DNA from: Desulfobotulus alkaliphilus
GTDB lineage: Bacteria > Desulfobacterota > Desulfobacteria > Desulfobacterales > ASO4-4
DNA: 52,472 nucleotides
NCBI RefSeq assembly: GCF_007830435.1
Contig: NZ_VLLC01000022.1
Location: 7,856-60,327, forward strand
Direction of reading: 5' to 3'
The notes under the pieces were generated by a model. It was not told the origin of the DNA and searched no databases. It saw only the letters and a list, made by a program, of their open reading frames with translations. The translations under genes and the position numbers were made by a program. Below are positions 15,377 to 24,121 of the stretch, piece by piece. Each line of letters begins with the position of its first letter. Positions within the stretch are counted from its first letter, which is position 1.

Positions 15377-16621
15377 ATGGGGAAAAAGATTACAGGCATT
15401 CTTTTAATGTTTATTTTTGCCCTCCCAGTTTTTGCACAAGAAATTACAGGAGATATTTTTGGCCAGCAGCGTCGCAATATTCATCCTGCTGCTTCTTTAA
15501 GTTTTCAGTATACAGACAATCTTTATAACGCCGATAAAGATAAGGAATCTGATTTTTTAACGGTGTTTTCTCCTTCCATTGCACTGTCTGTACCGGGCAG
15601 CAGAACCGTTGATATTGCCATGGCGTCCGATACGGGAGCCCCCGGTGGGTTGAGTCTTTCAAGGGACCGTATTGATTCGACGGATCGGTATCATCTTTTT
15701 ATGATATATAATCCAAAGGCGGAGTTTTACGCAGATAACAGTGATGAAAATCTTGTGTCCCATACCCTGAAGGCAGCAGCGCAATACAATGCACCCGGTG
15801 GTCTTACCCTGGATCTGGCATCCAGATACGCCAAGTCCAGTGAGGTCCGCGGTGAAGTAGGGAACAGAGATCTTGATGAATATAAAGACATGCTGCTGGA
15901 TGCAATTATCCGGTATGATTTTTCTCCTAAGATGTTTGTCCGGGGAGGTTTTTCCGTCTATGACCTGGATTATGACAGGGAAGAGTCGGCATTCAGAAAC
16001 CGAAGGGATTTAACATGGTCCGTTGCTGCCGGATACAGGCTGACTGCCGCAACGGAGCTTGCCCTTGAATATCAGAAAACCGATGTTGATTATGACAGGT
16101 CAGCAGAAGACGGAAGACCTCTATACGATAGTCAGGAGGAGCGCGTTTCTGCAAACCTGTCTTGGCGTATTACTGCAAAATCCAGGGGGCGATTGAAAAT
16201 TGGTCAGATAAAAAAGTCCATGGACAAAGGATCTGATGCAGATGATCTTTTTGCAGAATTTCATCTGGCCCACCAGTTTACCACAAGAACCCGCCTTGAT
16301 GTTGCTGCATCCAGGCGTTACTATGAAACCAATTTTGCTGATGCTGATTATTATATTTCTGACAGAATTGGTCTGGTATACTCCCAGGAGCTTACGCCGA
16401 GAATTAAAGGTAAAATGCGACTGGACTGGAATTCGGACAGTTACTCCGGTTCTACTAAAATGGAAAATGATATTTACCGCATCAACCCTTCCTGTGAGTA
16501 CAGTCTGAATAACTGGCTTTCCATGGAGGCTGGTTATTCCTATGAAACAAGAAATTCAACGTATGATAATCTGGAGTATGACACCAATAAGTTTTATTTC
16601 AGTATTACAGGTCAGTTTTAG
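15377..16621 (+). CDS. Outer-membrane beta-barrel protein of the EPS system
   Basis: 414-aa protein with a signal peptide (MGKKITGILLMFIFALPVFA) and many alternating amphipathic strands separated by charged turns (for example GRLKIGQIKKS, ISDRIGLVYSQ). It ends in phenylalanine (FYFSITGQF), the usual C-terminal signature for BAM-dependent outer-membrane insertion. It resembles the putative beta-barrel porins (BBP2-type) that accompany Wza/Wzc-like genes in delta- and other proteobacterial exopolysaccharide operons, where they may form or support the export pore. Function is inferred from context. The gene is followed by a strong hairpin-plus-T element. Confidence 0.82.
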   Translation: MGKKITGILLMFIFALPVFAQEITGDIFGQQRRNIHPAASLSFQYTDNLYNADKDKESDFLTVFSPSIALSVPGSRTVDIAMASDTGAPGGLSLSRDRIDSTDRYHLFMIYNPKAEFYADNSDENLVSHTLKAAAQYNAPGGLTLDLASRYAKSSEVRGEVGNRDLDEYKDMLLDAIIRYDFSPKMFVRGGFSVYDLDYDREESAFRNRRDLTWSVAAGYRLTAATELALEYQKTDVDYDRSAEDGRPLYDSQEERVSANLSWRITAKSRGRLKIGQIKKSMDKGSDADDLFAEFHLAHQFTTRTRLDVAASRRYYETNFADADYYISDRIGLVYSQELTPRIKGKMRLDWNSDSYSGSTKMENDIYRINPSCEYSLNNWLSMEAGYSYETRNSTYDNLEYDTNKFYFSITGQF

Positions 16622-16650
16622 AATGCGTGAAATATAGATTTAATATCTGC

Positions 16651-16690
16651 GCAGTCTGCCCGCTATGGACGGGTGGGCTGCTTTCTTTTT
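16651..16690 (+). terminator. Intrinsic terminator/attenuator inside the EPS operon
   Basis: A 12-bp stem (16651-16662 with 16670-16681, including three G-U pairs) and a 7-base loop are followed by TTTCTTTTT (16682-16690). The Shine-Dalgarno GCGAGG of the next gene starts immediately after. There is no room for a promoter in between, so transcription of the Wza-like gene must read through this element. Confidence 0.65.
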
Positions 16691-16702
16691 AAGCGAGGTT
16701 TC

Positions 16703-17509
16703 ATGGCATTACGTTTTTTTTACATAATTTTGTATTTCTTCCTTGCTTTTGGGACTGCCTGTTCTCTTGCGCTTGCGGATAATTATACTGTGGGGCCGGG
16801 GGATAATCTGGATATTACCGTTTATGATCATAAGGATCTTTCGGTTAAATCCAGAGTGGCAGGGGATGGTACCATTCGTTTTCCTTTGATCGGTGAATTT
16901 AATGTTCTCGGGAAAACACCCTCAGAAATTTCTGTCATGATAGAAAGAAAGCTGGGCGATGGGTATATACTGAACCCTCAGGTTGCTGTTTCCATGAGCG
17001 AGTACAGAAGCAGAAAAGCAACCATACTGGGGGAGGTGGATAAGCCGGGGCTTTATGATCTTGTGGGCAGGGTTTTTCTGCTGGAACTGATTTCCAAAGC
17101 CGGGGGACTGGGTAAAGATGCTGGAAGGGAAATCATCATTACAAGAAACTTCATGGAAGAAGAAAGTCCCGGACAGGAGGTAATAAGAATAGACTTGCGA
17201 CGCCTTGTGGAAGAAGGCGATTTGAGTCAGAATATTTTAATTATGAATGGTGATAATGTTTTTATTCCTCAGGTGGACAAGATTTATGTGACAGGAGAAG
17301 TAAGAAGACCTGCCTCATATCAGTACGATAAAGATCTGACGCTGATTCAGGTAATCACCAATGCAGGAGGTCTTACGGATAAAGCTTCTGCCAGAAATAT
17401 TCGCATTATCCGTGAAAAAAATGGAGAAAAGAAGGTGATTCGGAGAGTGCCCATGGATGCAAGGGTACTGCCCAATGATGTGGTCGTTGTGCCGGAAAGT
17501 TTCTTTTAA
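16703..17509 (+). CDS. Polysaccharide export protein (Wza/OPX family)
   Basis: 268-aa secreted outer-membrane polysaccharide exporter. After an N-terminal hydrophobic signal (ALRFFYIILYFFLAFGTACS) comes the Poly_export domain, opening YTVGPGDNLDITVYDHKDL. Two SLBB-type segments follow, KATILGEVDKPGLYDL and KIYVTGEVRRPASYQY. A cysteine occurs near the end of the signal region (TACS), so lipidation is possible though not certain. ATG 16703 has GAGG five bases upstream; an earlier in-frame GTG at 16673 lies in the terminator stem and is rejected. It acts with the BY-kinase encoded next to span the envelope. Confidence 0.9.
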   Translation: MALRFFYIILYFFLAFGTACSLALADNYTVGPGDNLDITVYDHKDLSVKSRVAGDGTIRFPLIGEFNVLGKTPSEISVMIERKLGDGYILNPQVAVSMSEYRSRKATILGEVDKPGLYDLVGRVFLLELISKAGGLGKDAGREIIITRNFMEEESPGQEVIRIDLRRLVEEGDLSQNILIMNGDNVFIPQVDKIYVTGEVRRPASYQYDKDLTLIQVITNAGGLTDKASARNIRIIREKNGEKKVIRRVPMDARVLPNDVVVVPESFF

Positions 17510-17574
17510 AGTAATTTTTGATGATTTTTTTCGGGTATTAATATTGCCTGCAAAGTATGGGGATCAATTCTATT

Positions 17575-19770
17575 ATGGAAGTGAAAGAAAAAGAGATCCA
17601 CTTAAAGGATTATCTGCGGGTTGTCATGAAAAGAAAAAAGATGGTTGCCGTCTTTTTTTTCATTACCTTGATAACCGTTATTATTGGATCGATAAGCTCA
17701 ACGCCTCTGTACAGGGCTTCGGTTAAGCTGAAGCTTGAAAGCAATGACGCTAATCCTCTGGCCGGGAATATCCGTTATTATCGGTATGATCCTGAATTTA
17801 CACAGACCCAGATGGAAATTATTCAGTCCAAGGCCGTTGCTGAAAAGGTTGTGGATTATCTTGATCTGGTAAATTCTTACAATTCTTTTTTCCCGGAAAC
17901 AAAAAAAGAGGGATTTTCCCTTACGGCCTATTTCAAAGAATATCTTAAAGATTTTATATCCACAGTCATTCGCAGGCATGAAAGGGATGAGCTGGCTGCT
18001 GCAGAAGAAAAAGGGGAAGATCTGCAGGCCCTTTACTTTGCCCATGATAAATCACCGGGCTCCCTGATGGCAGAAATGGTAAGGGGTGGGGTTGCTGTTT
18101 CACCTGTACAGATGAGTCGTATCATAAATGTTTCTTATACTTCCCAAAATCCTGTTTTTTCTGCTTTGGTAGTTAACAGCATTGCCCAGGCTTACATTGA
18201 ACGTATTCTTGAAATGAGAATGGAGAATGTGGGCTACACGCTGGATTGGATGAAGAAAACGGCTCAGGAAGAAAGGGAAAAGCTGGAAAGTGCAGAAATG
18301 CGTCTTCAGCAGTTTTTAAGGGACAGGGATATTGTCACCATAGAAGACCGTATTGCCATTATCCCCCAGCGTTTGAACCAGTTAAGTTCTGATCTTACCC
18401 AGGCGGAGTCTGAAAGAAAAAGGCTTGAAGCTGTGGTGCAGTTGATAAGGCAGACAGAAGAAGGTATGCTTCAGTCCATTCCTGTGATTGCCACGAACAG
18501 AGCTTTTCAGGATATTCGGGCATTAACCGCACAGAAAAATCAGGAGTTTCTTGATGCCAGCCAGCGCTATGGAGAAAGACATCCTGTGATGCAGAGGCTG
18601 ACACGGGAGCTTGAAGCCCTTGAAGAGAGAAAGGTTAATGAAATTAGGAGTATTGTTCAGGCGTTGACGAATGAGTATCAACTGGCCCTTGCCAACGAAA
18701 AAAATCTCACAGATCAATTGAGAAGAACAAAGAGTGAGGCCTCCCGTCTGAATGAGGCCTTTGTGCAGTATAAAATTTTTCAACGGGAGGTGGAAACAAG
18801 CCAGCAGCTTTATCAGGCACTGGTGGGAAGAATCAAGGAGCAGACCATTACGGAGCAGACACGGGATGTGGATGTATGGGTCATAGAAAGGGCAAAGGTA
18901 CCCACAGCTCCCTTTAATCAGAATATGAAAAAAAATATTCTGCTTGGTCTGGTGCTGGGGCTTTTTGGGGGTATCGGTCTTGCCTTTTTCCTTGAATATC
19001 TTGATAACAGAATTTCCATGGCAGAGGATGCGGAGGAAAAGACAGGGCTTCCCGTTTTCGGTGCTGTGGGCACCCTTAGAGGAAATGACGAAGAAAAATT
19101 ACGGGTGCTGCTGGATCATCCGTCTTCCCTGGACTCGGAAGCCTATAAAAGCATACGGGCATCCCTTTCTCTGGCCACATCCAAAGGGCTGCCCGCCTCC
19201 CTCATGGTCACAAGCCATGCCCCCGGAGAAGGAAAAACCCTTACCTGTGTGAATCTGGCCATTTCCATAGCCATGTCCGGGAAAAATGTGCTTCTGGTGG
19301 ACGCGGATATGAGAAAGCCGAGACTGCATAAGATTTTTAACCTGGACAATACCAAAGGATTTTCAGGGCTCCTTTCAGGAGAAGAGTTTAAGAAGGGAAC
19401 CATCTTTATGCCCCAGGGTGCGCATTTTTATGTGATGCCTGCGGGTAAAAAGCCGGTGAATCCATCGGAGCTTCTTTCTTCAAATCTTATGGATGAATTG
19501 ATCGTGAAATTTGTCAAAGCCTTTGACATCGTCATTTTTGACACGCCACCGGCAGGGCTGGTCTCCGATGCCGTGGTGCTGGCCCAGAAGGTGGAAAATG
19601 TTCTCCTTGTAACAAGGTCGGAAAAGACAAAATATGACGATGTAAAAGCCTGCATCAGAAAGTTTGCAGGGCTTGAAGCCAAGGTTATTGGTCAGATCGT
19701 GAATGCCATTGATCTGAAGAGACAGGGCTATGGTGAGGGAGCCTATTATGATTCTGAATATTATAAATGA
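17575..19770 (+). CDS. Wzc-like chain-length regulator and BY tyrosine autokinase
   Basis: 731-aa polysaccharide co-polymerase fused to a bacterial tyrosine kinase. The N-terminal Wzz domain has a membrane helix near residues 22-45; a long coiled-coil periplasmic part (about 215-400) and a second helix near 455-475 follow. The cytoplasmic kinase has Walker A APGEGKT near 548, Walker A' LLVDADMRKP near 571 and Walker B VIFDTPP near 652. The C-terminus ends in a tyrosine cluster, YGEGAYYDSEYYK, the usual autophosphorylation site. Start 17575 leaves a natural Wzz N-terminus; ATG 17557 is an alternative six codons upstream. Its stop overlaps the cognate phosphatase gene (ATGA). Confidence 0.92.
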   Translation: MEVKEKEIHLKDYLRVVMKRKKMVAVFFFITLITVIIGSISSTPLYRASVKLKLESNDANPLAGNIRYYRYDPEFTQTQMEIIQSKAVAEKVVDYLDLVNSYNSFFPETKKEGFSLTAYFKEYLKDFISTVIRRHERDELAAAEEKGEDLQALYFAHDKSPGSLMAEMVRGGVAVSPVQMSRIINVSYTSQNPVFSALVVNSIAQAYIERILEMRMENVGYTLDWMKKTAQEEREKLESAEMRLQQFLRDRDIVTIEDRIAIIPQRLNQLSSDLTQAESERKRLEAVVQLIRQTEEGMLQSIPVIATNRAFQDIRALTAQKNQEFLDASQRYGERHPVMQRLTRELEALEERKVNEIRSIVQALTNEYQLALANEKNLTDQLRRTKSEASRLNEAFVQYKIFQREVETSQQLYQALVGRIKEQTITEQTRDVDVWVIERAKVPTAPFNQNMKKNILLGLVLGLFGGIGLAFFLEYLDNRISMAEDAEEKTGLPVFGAVGTLRGNDEEKLRVLLDHPSSLDSEAYKSIRASLSLATSKGLPASLMVTSHAPGEGKTLTCVNLAISIAMSGKNVLLVDADMRKPRLHKIFNLDNTKGFSGLLSGEEFKKGTIFMPQGAHFYVMPAGKKPVNPSELLSSNLMDELIVKFVKAFDIVIFDTPPAGLVSDAVVLAQKVENVLLVTRSEKTKYDDVKACIRKFAGLEAKVIGQIVNAIDLKRQGYGEGAYYDSEYYK

Positions 19771-20465
19771 TTGATATCCATTCTCATATTTTACCCGGTC
19801 TTGATGACGGAAGTCCGGATGATTCCGTGTCTTTGAAAATGGCAGCCCTGGCTGTGGGGGATGGTATCCGTGAAATCATTGCAACGCCCCATGTGACAGA
19901 AACCTTGTCTCGGGAAGATATTGCATCTTCGCTTGCTGATTTTCAGGAGCTTCTGAATGACAGGAAAATTCCATTAAAGGTCCATCTCGGCGGAGAAGTG
20001 CCCTTTGATCTTTTGAGGAAAATGGATGTCCCCCTTACGCTGGCAGGTTCCCGGTATATTCTTGTGGAGTTTCTGCCAGAGTGGATTCCCCATGATGCGG
20101 AAGATGTTTTCAGGAACTTTATTTTGCAGGGGTACAGGATCATTATTGCGCATCCTGAAAGAAACAGGGCCTTTATGCAGAATACGGAGCTGTTGAAAAA
20201 TCTCTTGATGCCGGGCGTTCATCTTCAGCTCACGGCCATGGCCCTTAAAGGAAGTTTTGGTCCCAGTGTGAAGTTTTTTGCCCATGCCCTTTTACGGCAG
20301 GGATCGGTAGATTTCATCGCTTCGGATGCCCATGATCACCGCCTGAGAAAGCCTGAGCTTTCATTTTTGCTCACTTCCGGGAAAAATAAAAAGCTTTACC
20401 CCGCACTGGACCAGATTTTACACCGTAACCCGGAGAAACTGTTTAAAAATGGATGTGAAATATAA
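19767..20465 (+). CDS. Protein-tyrosine phosphatase, PHP type (CpsB/YwqE/Wzb-like)
   Basis: 232-aa PHP-superfamily metal-dependent phosphatase expected to dephosphorylate the tyrosine cluster of the BY-kinase encoded upstream. Metal-binding motifs are all present: DIHSHILPGLDDG at 3-15, ATPHVT, AHPERN and SDAHDH. This is the family typical of Gram-positive capsule loci, but it also occurs in Desulfobacterota EPS operons in place of low-molecular-weight Wzb. It overlaps the kinase gene by 4 bp and the next gene by 17 bp, so the three are co-translated. Confidence 0.9.
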   Translation: MIDIHSHILPGLDDGSPDDSVSLKMAALAVGDGIREIIATPHVTETLSREDIASSLADFQELLNDRKIPLKVHLGGEVPFDLLRKMDVPLTLAGSRYILVEFLPEWIPHDAEDVFRNFILQGYRIIIAHPERNRAFMQNTELLKNLLMPGVHLQLTAMALKGSFGPSVKFFAHALLRQGSVDFIASDAHDHRLRKPELSFLLTSGKNKKLYPALDQILHRNPEKLFKNGCEI

Positions 20466-22809
20466 GCTCGCCTGGTTTATTTATGTCTTCTCCCTTATTT
20501 TTGCTCCCCTTGCCTTTGGTACAACGGAAGAATGGTCTTTTTTTCTCGTATATATAATGATGGGTTTTTCCTTCATTCTTTTTATGATCCATGCATGGAA
20601 GGAAAAGGTCGTGCTTTACCGGGTTCCGGGCACGGCTTTTTTTCTGGCGGGTTTTATTTACAGTCTGACCCAGCTTCTTCCCATGCCAGCCTTTCTTGTG
20701 CGCATTCTTTCTCCCGCATCCCATGCCATTCGGGAGGATGTTTTCCGGATGGCAGGAGATCCCGGCTGGTACAGCCTTTCCCTGCACCCCGAAGGGGGGC
20801 TTGTGGTTCTGTCTCAGCTTGTTCTTTTTTATCTTGTATATTACCTGAGTATACAGTTTTTCACCGATTTCAGGATTCTTAAAAGAACCCTTGCCATCCT
20901 TGCCATTTTTGCAGGCCTTCTTTCCATTTCCACCATTCTGCAATCCGTTTTTACAGAGGATATGGCCCTCTGGTTTCGCTATGTGCCCCACAACTCCATG
21001 GTTTTCGGTCCCTATGTGAATCACAACCATTATGCAGGGCTGATGGAGATGCTGCTGCCCCTTGTGCTGGCCCTTTATCTGATTTACAGGCCGGTGATCA
21101 TGAAGCCGACTTTGAGGGAGAAGATACTGGGTTTTCTGGAAAGGGACTCTTCATATAAGTACGTTCTCCATATCTTTTTTGTTATTCTCATCATGCTTTC
21201 GGTTTTTATGAGTCTTTCCAGAACGGGCATTGCTGCCATGATGGCTTCCCTTGTTCTCTTTGCGCTGCTTGTCAGAAAATACAGCAGGAAAAGAAAAGAA
21301 TTTGGAGGAACCTGGATTTTTCTCTTTGTTCTGACGCTTGTTTCCTTGAGCTGGTATGGATGGAGTCAGTTGGATGTTCGTTTTGGGCAGACCATCACAC
21401 AGCTTGCCAATGACGGCGTCAGCAGGCTGACCTTTTGGGAAGATACCACACGGATTATTCGGGATTTCCCCTTGACCGGCTCAGGTGGTGGTTCCTTTGA
21501 GCAGATTCATCCGGTTTACCAGAATTATTATATGAGCAGGCTGGCGGGTTATGCCCACAATGATTATCTGGAACTTTTATCGGATTTCGGAGTGATCGGC
21601 TTTGTCCTTTTTTTTGCTTTTTTGTCTGCCGTTCTGATTTCAATGGTCCGGAAGCTTCCCTTAAGAAAAGAAAAATTCTCCCTGTATGGATCTGCTGCTG
21701 TCTTTGCAGGTCTTTTTGCCATTGCCCTGCACAGTATCATGGATTTCAACCTGCAGATCCCGGCCAATGCCATTATTTTTATGGTGATTCTCGCCCTTGG
21801 GATTTCCTTTGCCAATACAAGGTTCAGGGAACATCTTGAACCGACTTACCTGCCACCTGCAGGCTCCCGGACCTTGCTGGTTTATGCTCTGGTATTTTGT
21901 CTTTGCTGGCCTGTTCTTGGGATTTACAGTGGCCGTGCTGCCTTTGCAAAAATGGATGCCCTGAAACTTCCCCAGGAAAGGGTGAACATGGCGGAGCTGG
22001 ATGCAGAGCGCCTTGGGAAATATGCAAAGGCTGCGGGAAAAGCCTATTCTGTCAATCCACACAATGCTTCCTATGCGGCTGCCGTAGGCGATGCTTTTTT
22101 ATTTTACCGGGATTACGGGAATGCCATTGACTGGTATGAAAAATCTTTGACCTTGAATCCCCTTGCCGCAGACGTGATTCAAAAAATGGGGTTAGCTGCC
22201 TATTATACCGGAAACAGGGAGGCGGGAGAGTATTATCTGCAGCTTGGCGTGGCCATGCGGCCCTGGGATATTCTCATGTATCAGAGGCTGGCTGCCTTTT
22301 ATCTGGAAACCCGTAACCGGGAAAAGGGGATTGAAACCGTAAAAAAAGCCCTTGCCCTGCAACCTTCGGCTGCGGGAAAGCTTCTTGAGATCATGGGCCG
22401 TGCCGGTATGAGTTTTACGGATATGGCCAGATCCATGCCGGAGGTTTCCGAAGCCTGGAACAGATATTATCTTTATGTGAGAAATTCCGGGCACGGAACG
22501 GATTATCCTCTGGAGGTGCTGGAAAGGGGGCTTGTGCATGCCCGCAGTGAAACTTTGCCCTCCAGAAATCTTTATATTCATCTCTCAAGGGAGTATCAGA
22601 ACAGAAACAGGCTTGAAGATGCCTATGACATCATGCAGGAAGCCCTTGGTATATTTTCCGAAGATGCCGGTGTGCTTTACCATGCAGGATTTATCAGTGA
22701 GAGACTGCATTTTTATCAGAGGGCTGAGGAGTACTACAAAAGGTCGTTACTGATCAATCCGTCCATGGCTTCCAGCAAGAGAAGGCTGGATGCTTTGCAG
22801 GGAAAATAA
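20449..22809 (+). CDS. O-antigen ligase/Wzy-like polymerase with TPR C-terminus
   Basis: 786-aa multi-pass inner-membrane protein. The first ~490 residues hold about a dozen hydrophobic helices and a Wzy_C (O-antigen ligase) signature: GPYVNHNHYAGLMEML, then in the large periplasmic loop TGSGGGSFEQIHPVY and AHNDYLELLSDFGVIGF. Residues ~510-780 form TPR-like helical repeats (NPHNASYAAAVGDAF, YEKSLTLNPLAADV, YYKRSLLINPSMAS). In this operon it is the likely polymerase joining repeat units; the TPR part may bind partners or control chain length. It is the last gene of the EPS operon in this window and converges on a minus-strand gene 10 bp away. Confidence 0.88.
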   Translation: MDVKYKLAWFIYVFSLIFAPLAFGTTEEWSFFLVYIMMGFSFILFMIHAWKEKVVLYRVPGTAFFLAGFIYSLTQLLPMPAFLVRILSPASHAIREDVFRMAGDPGWYSLSLHPEGGLVVLSQLVLFYLVYYLSIQFFTDFRILKRTLAILAIFAGLLSISTILQSVFTEDMALWFRYVPHNSMVFGPYVNHNHYAGLMEMLLPLVLALYLIYRPVIMKPTLREKILGFLERDSSYKYVLHIFFVILIMLSVFMSLSRTGIAAMMASLVLFALLVRKYSRKRKEFGGTWIFLFVLTLVSLSWYGWSQLDVRFGQTITQLANDGVSRLTFWEDTTRIIRDFPLTGSGGGSFEQIHPVYQNYYMSRLAGYAHNDYLELLSDFGVIGFVLFFAFLSAVLISMVRKLPLRKEKFSLYGSAAVFAGLFAIALHSIMDFNLQIPANAIIFMVILALGISFANTRFREHLEPTYLPPAGSRTLLVYALVFCLCWPVLGIYSGRAAFAKMDALKLPQERVNMAELDAERLGKYAKAAGKAYSVNPHNASYAAAVGDAFLFYRDYGNAIDWYEKSLTLNPLAADVIQKMGLAAYYTGNREAGEYYLQLGVAMRPWDILMYQRLAAFYLETRNREKGIETVKKALALQPSAAGKLLEIMGRAGMSFTDMARSMPEVSEAWNRYYLYVRNSGHGTDYPLEVLERGLVHARSETLPSRNLYIHLSREYQNRNRLEDAYDIMQEALGIFSEDAGVLYHAGFISERLHFYQRAEEYYKRSLLINPSMASSKRRLDALQGK

Positions 22810-22819
22810 ATTTGGGGTT

Positions 22820-23404
22820 TTAGTTTCCGAGGTTTCTTTCGGCAAACTGGGCAAGGAGCTCGTGGATTCTTTCCGGCGGGCTGATGTCAAAAAAATTTTC
22901 CACAACCACATGACCGATTTCATGGGCCAGGACCGTAATGTTCATTCTGTCCGGAGAGATATATACCGTATTCAACTGCGGAGAGTAAAAGGCAATGTAA
23001 TCTTTATCTGTCCGGTAAAGGTTCTTGTAAATTGCCTGTACCTGTCTTCTGTCTTCAACAAGATAGATATTGTACCTCAGGTTTTCAGGGTACATATCAA
23101 GAACCGTCTGTACCCTGTGGGTAATCAGATCTATTTTTGCCTTTACCTCCCCTTCAAGACTGCCATCGGTCTGGGGCATGAAGAATCTCAGCCTGCCGGG
23201 ATTAATTCTCCGGTTAAATTTTTCAAGGGTCTCTTTATCCTGATAAATAATATTGGCATAGGCTGTTACCAGTTCATAGGACAGGGCCACTGGTTGAAAA
23301 ACAGGAAAAATTAGCAGGATGAGGATACCTGTCCATATCATTCCGGGTCCAGGAGCCGGTGGGAAAATACAGCTATGGGAAGGGAAGACGTCATTTTTTT
23401 TCAT
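22820..23404 (-). CDS. Membrane-anchored/secreted zinc metalloprotease-like protein (peptidase MA-like)
   Basis: 194-aa protein with one hydrophobic N-terminal segment (MIWTGILILLIFPVFQPVALS), consistent with a signal peptide or anchor, and a gluzincin-type HEIGH motif in VLAHEIGHVVVENFF near residues 160-174. Downstream ERIHELLAQFAE could supply the third ligand. Proteolytic activity is inferred from the motif. The start is uncertain: ATG 23404 was used, ATG 23341 would place the hydrophobic segment right at the N-terminus, and a longer ORF reaches 23485. It is the last gene of a minus-strand trio with the genes at 24118 and 24796. Confidence 0.68.
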   Translation of the reverse strand: MKKNDVFPSHSCIFPPAPGPGMIWTGILILLIFPVFQPVALSYELVTAYANIIYQDKETLEKFNRRINPGRLRFFMPQTDGSLEGEVKAKIDLITHRVQTVLDMYPENLRYNIYLVEDRRQVQAIYKNLYRTDKDYIAFYSPQLNTVYISPDRMNITVLAHEIGHVVVENFFDISPPERIHELLAQFAERNLGN

Positions 23405-23527
23405 ATAAAAATATGTTTTTCCCGTGAGATGGTTGCAGTCACAGGCGGGACTGACTGAAAAGCAGCCCACGCCGTATTGCGGCATCTTGTTGCTAGTAAG
23501 TTTTTAAAATTAATAGCGATGTGTCGG

Positions 23528-24118
23528 TTACGCTGTGTCCTGCATTTTTTTTGGATTATGCGGCCAGGGTCTGCTTTTTTCAATATCCTTGATTTTTGCA
23601 AGGAGAAAGTTTCTGTCCGTTTCATCGAGATCCATCCCTTTGATGGCACGCATCATTTCATCTTGATGTTTTTTTATATCCGCTTCCCATTGCTCAATCT
23701 GCATGGATAAGGTTTCCAGTTTATGTGCAATGGGCTTCATTTCATCGTTTTTTCTTAAAATTATTTTGAATCCGAACTCGCCCCGGAGCATTTTTTTCAA
23801 GGATTCTTCTATCCTGTAGGCAGGCCCTGCAACCCTGTGGGTCATGATGGTTGACAGGACAAACAGCAGGCTTCCACCGATCAGGATGATGACCCAGCCG
23901 GAGCCGAGCATCTGGTTAACCAGCATGTTTGGAGTGCTGCCGACCCGGATTTCACTTTTGTCATAGATAATGGTCGTTGTGTCCATGGACATGAAGCTGA
24001 AAAGGGAGGAAAAAACCAGAAGTCCGAGGCAGAAAAGGGCGAAGTATGAAAAAATATATTTGGTCTGGGATGTGTTGGTAAGAATATACGTTCTTCTTTT
24101 GTAGCGTTTTGCGGCCAT
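23528..24118 (-). CDS. Inner-membrane protein with HAMP-like linker
   Basis: 196-aa protein with two membrane helices, YIFSYFALFCLGLLVFSSLF near residues 20-40 and VIILIGGSLLFVLSTIM near 75-92, enclosing a short periplasmic loop. A HAMP-like segment follows (HRVAGPAYRIEESLKKM...GEF) and then a coiled coil (LETLSMQIEQWEADIKKH). No output domain such as a kinase or MCP domain follows, so it may relay a signal to a partner or act structurally. Start ATG 24118 has AAAGGA six bases upstream, located inside the end of the preceding gene. Confidence 0.72.
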   Translation of the reverse strand: MAAKRYKRRTYILTNTSQTKYIFSYFALFCLGLLVFSSLFSFMSMDTTTIIYDKSEIRVGSTPNMLVNQMLGSGWVIILIGGSLLFVLSTIMTHRVAGPAYRIEESLKKMLRGEFGFKIILRKNDEMKPIAHKLETLSMQIEQWEADIKKHQDEMMRAIKGMDLDETDRNFLLAKIKDIEKSRPWPHNPKKMQDTA

Positions 24119-24121
24119 TTT

